Of a DNA stretch of 64,000 bases, positions 34,301 through 43,000 are shown piece by piece (the first letter of the stretch is position 1; every line of letters starts with the position of its first letter). Source of the stretch: Cristatella mucedo (Eukaryota > Bryozoa > Phylactolaemata > Cristatellidae). The translations under genes were made by a program, and so were the position numbers. The notes below the pieces were generated by a model. That model ran no database searches, had not been told where the DNA came from, and saw nothing but the letters and a program-made list of their open reading frames with translations. The stretch is taken from positions 1,127,501-1,191,500 of the forward strand of contig WPIO01000098.1 in NCBI GenBank assembly GCA_009760855.2. Direction: 5' to 3'.

Positions 34301-37028
34301 CAACGATGCCATGCCTGTAAGCGCGATTACTCGGCATCGTCGAGGCTGGTCTGGCATAGTCGCTACCGCAGTAGCTGCTTCTTACTGCCGTCCTCACCCC
34401 TGCTTCCAGGAGCTCTCGGTATGGTAGTGTAGTTTTGTTCGCACATAGAGAGCCAGCCAATTATCAACGCCAACAATTTATTCTACTACTCACAGAGCAA
34501 AGGAAGCACGACTTCAGTCGCCCCTTTCTCCCACTCCAGTCCCCTCCTCGACTGCTGCTGTGCCTTGGCCGACCCCGATGGTGAATCCACCATCTGTTCA
34601 CCAGCTGGTTATTGGCCTGTGTCAACGCCTCATTAGAAGCCGACCAGAGCTGGGCACAGGCCCCTCTCGAGTATGCTCCCACCAGCTGTTTAGGAAAGGA
34701 GCAGAACAGGCCTGCATGTAATCAGATCACAGGCCCCCTTGACCTTAGAGTCACAAGTTTGAAGCACAAACACGTGTAGCTCCAATGTACAGGGCAGAAT
34801 TCAGGGAGCCAAGCCTCTACAAATGCAGTGTTACAAATGCAGTGCCGTATCGGCATAGCAGCCTATCAATAGCTGAACCCACAGGCTGACTGGCTACCTT
34901 ACAGCTGCTCGCATGAGGCGCGATGGTGCACGGCCTTTTGCGACCAGCTGGCAACGTGAGCCACCGGAAATTGTCGCCGACCTTAGCTCCACAGCCACTG
35001 CTTTTCTGACATCGGCCACCGTTGCTCCATCCGATTCTGCCCCCGCGTCTCCGACATGCACAGCTGCTTCTCTGGCCTGCACAGACTCTTCAATCTTCAC
35101 AGTCTCTCCGTCCCAAGCTGACTCCCCGTGCTGCACGGAGACTCTCCGGATTGTGCAGACTCTTTGGTCTGCACAGTCTCTGCGGCCAGCACAGGCTCTC
35201 CTTCCTGGACAGTCTCGCCATCCTGAGCCGACTCTTCGGTCTGCACACACTCTTCGGCCTGCGCCGTGTCACAGCCCACAGGCTGGTCGCAGTCCAACGT
35301 CACCTTCGTGGCTTGCGCTCTACCGCAGGCCAACGCCTCTGTCGCGGATGTCGCTGACTCGGTCGCGCATGCCGCCGACTCTGTAGCGCACGCTGCTGAC
35401 TCTACGCTGCCGCCCTCCAAGCAGACGTCACCGCCTCTTCAGGCATAGTCTCACTCTCTATCGCCTCAGCTACACAGCTGATGGTTGCCTCACACAACGC
35501 CGTTGCTTCCAGGAACACCATCGCCGCCTGATCAAGCGTCACCGCTTTGAGAGCCGATACCTGCCGCCACAGTGTGGCAGCCTTACAAACCTCTGTCGCC
35601 CGGCACACAGTTGGTGATCGTTGCTGCCGCTTCCGGTCACTCCTGTCGGCCCTCTCAGTCCAACCAGCCTTTAACCGATCTGAGTGCAGCAATCGTGCTC
35701 TACCGGCCGGCGAGGCGAATGCCCTCACTGGGGCCTCACGAAGTTGGGCATAGTAATCCTGCACTGCCTGCGGGAGCCTCGAGGCAAACGTGAAGCCTTG
35801 AATCGCTAGGAGCAAATCAAGTGCCACTCCCTCGCTTTGCAGCCACTTTTCTTGATGTTCCTCTCGAAGTTCAGCAGACAGCCAACAAAATCTCCGAAGC
35901 CATCGAAGCTTTGGGATGCTGCACAAGACATCTCCGAGGGCATCCTCGGCTCCATCCCCAGAAATAGTTTGTAGTTTTGTTTGCATATCAGAGAGCCAGC
36001 CGATGAACAATGCCAACAATTTATTCTACTACTCACAGAGCAGAGGAAGCACGACTTCAGTCGCCCCTCTCCACCACTCTAGCCACCTCCTCGACTGCTG
36101 CTGTGCCTTGGCCGACCCCGATGGTGAATCCACCATCTGTTCACCAGCTAGTTATCGGCCTGTGTCAACACCTCATTAGAAGCCGACCAGAGCTGGGCAC
36201 AGGCCCCACTCGAGTATGCTCCCACCAGCTGTTTAGGAAATGAGCAGTACTGGCCTGCATATAATCAGACTAAAGCTAGCAGCCGTGCCAGGCTTTATCT
36301 AGGTATCGTCCAGTGATGACTTGGGCGTGGCCACTTCCTCCACATTGTCGTCGTTTTCGAAGGACCAACGTGACCCTAGCAAAGAGGGGCCACTACGAAG
36401 CTCTCAATCATCGTCTTGATGCCCCCTCGAGAACCTTTTGCTGGGCATCTTGGCACTAGCGATAGTCAGGGGGTCCTAAGAAGCACATACTGTCTTTAAC
36501 AATAATAATAATGCACTTGATGAAGCATCCTCAGAGAACTCAATATCTCTTTAGGCGCTTTATCAATGTCTCATCGGGAAAAAGGGTGGACCCTGTCGCA
36601 GCGGCCTGTCACGAAGACAGATGTGCTTCTCAATGGACGGTAAACAAAAGAAAAGTTAGCAGAACTTCTCACAAAACACATGGGTGGCCTCGTTACCCCC
36701 TTTACTCACGTGATGCAACGTCCTCAGCAGGGTCACAAGGTGGCTGCCTGTGCAAGGATATCTCTCTCTCTCTCTCTCTCTCTCACGTGCCTGTGTACCG
36801 ATTGCTGCAGGCAGCCGTAGAGTGCTGTCGCTCGTGCGAAGGCTTCAGACGGACAAAATTCAGCCAGTTTCTGTACTGTAAAGATAAGAAGCAGTTCAGT
36901 GGGCCGGGCAGAATGCCCAAGGCCTGCATTAACAAGCGCTGTGTCATGGTACGGCTGCCTGTTCGTCGTCCGCTTAGCTTTCTGTCTTCTCTTCCTCCCT
37001 ATCTGTCTCTGTTTGTCTGCCTGTCGGT

Positions 37029-37063
<35 letters not shown>

Positions 37064-40000
37064 AAAGCGCTGACCTGCCGAGGCCTTGCCCACACTTCTT
37101 TGAGCTCACTCGAGAATACGTTGGCACTATTTTTTTCAGCAAACGGCAGCCACCACTGTTGCGCACTCCGATGGCCAGCAGTCGAGGGCTTCGTCGTCAC
37201 AATCGACCAAAGACGATGACGAAGAGTCACGGCGGGTGACGTTTCGGGAGGATGGAGGGCAGCGAAGTTCAGCAGCTGCAGCCTCTGCATCGAAGCCGTG
37301 TAGCAGTGCCAGAAGGCAGACTATGAAGAAGGTCGGCCTGCTAAGCCACAGGTTGCGTACTGCCAAGGCCCAATGGGCCCTGCAGAAGAAACCATGGGAT
37401 CAGCTAAAAGGGCATGTGATCGGAGCCACACCCTCTAGCTCGTCTTCGAGGGCACAAGTGAGTCCTCCTGTGCCTGTGCCACTGTCGTTGGCTAGTCTCG
37501 GAAAATGCTCTGTGGGAACTTGCCACTGCTACGTTTTCACCTCTCTCAGCCGCTTTTCGGCTGGTCGAGCAATCTTGCAGTCGCACAAGCGCATCGCCAC
37601 CACCATCCCCACCAATCCAGCTAGTGCTGCTGCCACTGCTGCTGCAGGACACTCGCTGCTTCAAGTGCGAAGGCTGCAAGCGAAGAAACTGCGGCAAGTG
37701 TCGTCGCTGCATAGACATGAGGAGGTTTGGGAGCCTGGGCCGTCTTAAGAAGGCCTGCTTTAATCGCCTGTGCACCGGGGTGAGAGTCGGCTGCTGTCTG
37801 ATGGAATGAAAGGGCTGCGGCGGCATGGTGCCGTACTCCTCCGCCCATCACGGAGTAGGGGCACAGTAACGTAGAGGAGGCCATCTGAAGTGGGGCCGTC
37901 GTAAGACTGTGTGACTGGGCAGGTCTCTGGGTGGCTCTGCTGTATGTGGCTGCACTCAGAAGCAGAAGCAGCCGCAGCAGCAACTGCTGCGGCTGCCGAG
38001 GCAGTTCTTCAAGCGTGTTGCCTGCATCCCAATTTGCATGCCTGCCACGGTGCCACCGTCCACTCGGCCAAGCTCCGGCTTAGACTAGGGACCACCACCA
38101 AAAATGGTTGCGACCAGTGGCTGACCTTTAGTTCATGGCCGTCAGGTAATGGCCGTCGGTCAGGCTGCTAAATTGGCTATTTTGGTTGACCGCCAGGTAA
38201 GTGGATGCTGTTGTCCGGGAGCGACACTGTTTCCAATGTCGCAAAGTAGAAGACCGTTGCAGGAGCAGTTAGCAAAGTTCGCTGCACCACCTTATGCTGT
38301 GTGCAACCAGGCGCATTCCATGCAGCCGTCCTTCTTTGACCATTCTACTACAAACTGCCTCAGCCACCCTTCTCGTTCAGCCATTCTAGTCTCGCTTTCT
38401 CTTTGCTGCACTCGATAGTCTGTCGTTGCCACATCGAAAGCTGCTCAGGCTTTGAGTTTGCTATAGAAATGTTTCTGGAGTAACTCATATTGGCGTTTGT
38501 GAAGTTGCTAACGGAGCTGTATTTCTATGGGCTGCTCGTCATCTCCCGAATATTCCTTTCTCTCTCCCCTTTTTCTATTCTCTCTCCTCTCTGCTCTACT
38601 CTCTCTGTTCTCCATCTCTTTCTATCTCTGTCTCAGTGTGCCAGCACTCGATTGATGCACCCGGGAAATGTGAAAGCTGTCCTCTCTTCTCATTTCTCCT
38701 CCTCTTCCTCCCTCTCTCCTCTCTATCTCTCCCTGTGTCTCCATTTATGCATACAGGTACTCGTTTTATGCACAAGGGAATTGGGAAAGCAGTGAAAGCC
38801 CCGTGGGAATTGCCTACAGCTGCTGAAAGGGCTGTGACCATGTCGCTGCCTGCCATTGCCGACTTGCAGCTGGTGCCTTGAACTGCCTTGCTAATGGTTT
38901 CGTTGCTGCCGACTTGCAACGTGAGCCAGCGGTTTTTCTGTTTTCTTGAAGCCGCCGCCCATTGCCAGCAAGGCAGCTTCCTTTGCATCGGTTGTTGCTG
39001 CAACTGTCACCGACATGGCGCCACCGGCTCATCGGCCCCAGCAGAGGACGAGGAGATGTGCCATGGAGGTGGCCAAGATCAAGAACATTGCTGTCTCCGG
39101 CCTTCTCGACCTGGCCATCAACACTGCCGACCGTGACCAGCCGACCCTGAAGGTAGCCAGCTACGTTTGCCAAGCGAGAGGGAAACCGCTAAGGCAAACC
39201 GGAGCTGTACCGGCAGGCACAGGGAGAGTCGGGAAAGCATACTGAAAGGAGAATCCGGTGGGCCGACAGAAAAAATATGCAGCCATTTTGCCGAAGGGTG
39301 ATGCTCGAGGTGGCTTGTGGGGGTCCTGGCATGACGTTTGAGTTATGCTGTCGATGCGGTTTTCCGATGGTATTGCTTCGAAAAAGGCAGCTGTGGCAAT
39401 TTAACTACTTGGGTGGACCGCATGTACAGTGGACATTCCTGCTATCCCCTTAGCTGTTCAAAACCCCCGTGGTCAGATTTGGGCCATGTCAGTGCATGCA
39501 GCTTCCTCGCATAGTGCCAAATCATTTGAGAACCGGTCTGGGTGTTGTAGGATGGTCACAGAGCGGAGGCGTCCTGTGTGACCAATACTGCCACCGTCGG
39601 AACCTTGGCGATTCGGATCGCGGGCCAGTTCACCGATGGCCCGAAGACTAACAAGGACACTGGTATCTTCATTCCGAGCTGTGAGGAGGCGCAAAACCGC
39701 TTGGAGATGAAAAAGAAGCTTAATCAGGCGGCCGCTGCCTCCGCCGGCTGCCAGGATGGCAGGGAGGAGGCTGCCAACCCGTCGACGACTGCCGCCCAGC
39801 CATCGGCTGAGCTGCTGCCGATGGGCGACGACGTCGTCTCCTTTTCCACCTCACCGTGGAGTGGCACCGCACGACAGCCTGCCGCATCGGCTGTGTACTC
39901 GCCGCTAGCTTCCACTCAACAAAAGTTGCCTCTTCATCCGGGCGGTGGCGCACCACCACCAAAGAGAGAGGATCTTTCGCAAGGAGGTTGGACGACCGGT

Positions 40001-43000
40001 GATGCCTCGTCGCCGGCGAAGCGCCAGTGGCTGGAGTGTGCCAGTAAAGGCATGCTATGCCACTGCAGGTGCTGCACGTACGAGCCGCACACCACTGCCG
40101 CTTCCGAGCAGTCTCTACCCAATGCCACCGCCAGCATGGTAGCAGCGGATGCCTGCAGGGTGGCTGGGGTGAGTCAGCGCTAGGGCAGAATGGCGGATTA
40201 TGCTGACCTAGAGGGGATAAGGCTAGCGAGATTGTTTCGGGCATGGTAGTCTCCGAGCCCCTCTTCCGAGCTGCTGCCACCGTGCGGCAGTCTCACTTGC
40301 AGCAGCAGTCTAGCGTTAGAACTCAGCTCGGCGATAGTTTTGCACCGTAGGCTACCATACACCATATCGCATAATGCTGGCCAGGGCACCTCTAGTATGA
40401 TGATGGACTGAGCAGCGACCTAGCAGGGGCCTCTTATTGGCTTCTTTTTGTCTGATGCGGAGGCTAGTGCCACGTCGTGCAACGCTGGCGTTCTCTTTTG
40501 GTTGCTGTCGACTGCTGAAGCATTCCTGATTGGTCCGTATCTGTAAAATTCGACATTTACTCACAACTTGCATGTGCAGCCACCCAAGCCATTGCCACGT
40601 ACAAAAATTTCGGGGTAGTCATGCAATATAGCTCACTAAACAAGTTGGGCCTACAATGATTTGAAACTGTAACTCATGCCCTGTATGGTGTTCATGTAAA
40701 AGTGATTCGTGTCGTGTAAGACTTTCCTTTGAGGCTTTCTACTTCTGTGTTTTATAAGCTACCGTCAAGCTTGAGCAAGATGCATGCCCACTGCCTGCAC
40801 CACAGTGTAGGCAACTGGTACACACTCTCTCTCTTTTTCTCATCTCAATTTGAGCGTTGTTATTGCATTCACCCTAACTCCACATGGTATGGGTGAATAC
40901 AGCTAGTTGCCGACCTCTAGGCAGCCTACTCGTCATGCATTTCAAAAAGAGAAGCAGCTACAACTCTCCTCTTTCCAGTAGCGATACCTCAGTTTCTTCT
41001 TCTCTGTAAACTATGCCGAGGTTAAATGAAATACCTCTCTTAGTAAATGATTACCAGCCTCAGCAGCAGTATCTGTGCTCAGGAAATTACTTTTACCGAT
41101 ATACAATCAGCAGCTCAATCTGCAGCCTCTTCACGAAGTGTGCTGTGCGTTCTGTTCTCATATGACGGAACTTTCTCTAGACAACCACGTCTGTTCCTTT
41201 AGTCAGGTTGGCATACTAGTCAGCTTCGATGATTGAGGAATTTTGCTAAATTTTTACTAAATGCCTTGTGTATCATCGTTACTCCTTGCAAGCATAAGTG
41301 ACATTGCATCCAGACTTACCGTATGACTCTCCCTGCAAACTGCCCTACCTGTGCAAAATTCACTTACAGATGATGCAAAGCTCGACCGCTGGATGGAGCA
41401 GTGGCTCAGCTGGCAAGACTGCAGCCACCGCCGCAGAGCCAAAGGCGAGCGAATACGAGCTCGCCGCACAGGCACTGAGGATCGCCATTGCTGATGCCAA
41501 GCGTAAAGTAATTAGACAGCACCAGAGGCCGACCGAGTGCTGGCAGCCCCGGAGCTCTTTGCATTGCAAGTAGTAGCTACCTGAAGCCAATTCTTCCTCT
41601 TGCCACCGTTTTTTTCCCTAGTCCATCCGAGTGAGAAGGGCAAGTCATCGATGCAAAATGATCGGATGTGTGAATGCGATTGGACTTGACTGGGGTTCTC
41701 GAGTGCTTGCTCGGTGGCTCAGATCTAGCTTGTGCCTGCAGTAAATCACGCCATGGCTGAATTGCCACTTGCTTAACTTATGCTTCCGCATATTGCTGCT
41801 GCTACTGCTGCTGTGGGGTATGATGTATCTTGTGTCGTGACACTTACTGTGCCTGAGTGCACAGTTATATTGCTATGTATGCAGGCGTCCAGTGAGCAGT
41901 ATTAATGAATCCAATTTTCAAGGCTGTATTTAGTGGTATAGCAGCCACTTACATTGGCAGCTCATTGATTTGTTATATTAATTTCTTTTTGCTAAATATC
42001 TGCTTTTGAAGTATGCACAATGTTTTACCATCACACGCCTACTTTTTTAATATTCATAGCCTTTGTTTGCATAAATCGTTTGGAGACCGTACATTTAGTT
42101 CGTATGCTCCCAAAGCCTGGAACTCCCTCCCGACCTGCGTCAGAAAATCCCATGACCTGACCACATTTAAAAGGAACTTAAAAACACACCTATTTATGAC
42201 AGCATTTAGTGGGTCCCTGTGATTCGTCCTTCACGTGCTTATGCGTGCTGACACTGTGCATGCTGCCACTAACTACATGTGCATGCTGACCCTGTGCATG
42301 TCACCCCTAACCATGTTATTCATTTTGTTTGTTTTTCAAGTATGATTTTACTTACCATTCAATTTCATTTCCATTTGCAGCAAATTTAAAGCACCTAGAA
42401 AGAGATTAAGTTCTCTGAGGGCACTTAATCAAGTACATTATTATTATTATTATTATTACCAACTAAAAACAAAAAATAACCATTTCAGATCTTCAGCGAG
42501 TAAGATTTGGCTCTTGCCACTTTCCACCAGAGGTCATATGTTGATTCTCAGTTTATGAGCAAGTGGATGGGCATTCAGAAAACCGTCGACCTGGATCTCA
42601 TTCGAACGGAGACATGACTGGACGTCATGACAACTGCCAACAACAGCTACCAAGAACCTGTCACCTCTCTGAAGAGACAGGCGTTCGTGGTCGTCACAAT
42701 TTTCTCCCTATATTATGCACGATAGCAATTTTGTTTATTTTTGTGATCTGATCATCGCAATCTAATTTTGAGGTGCTTCGGGGTCCGTAAGACAACCTCC
42801 TCGTTGTTGCCTTGGCAGTTTCATACTCTTTTGGAGATCTGTTTTCTACAATGGAAAGAAATCTCAGTGACTGAATTACAGCTGTTTTACCGTAGAATGA
42901 CGGAGCTTTCTCTAGACGACCACATCGGCTCCTTTAGTCAGGTTGGCATAGTAGTCAGCTTCGATAGTTGAGGAATTTTGCTTTAATTTTTACTAAATGC

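Noticed and set aside
35022-35386. Plus-strand frames of 111-157 codons in the LTR-flanked element
   Set aside because: Ser/Thr/Leu-rich antisense shadows of the repeat-rich minus-strand frames.
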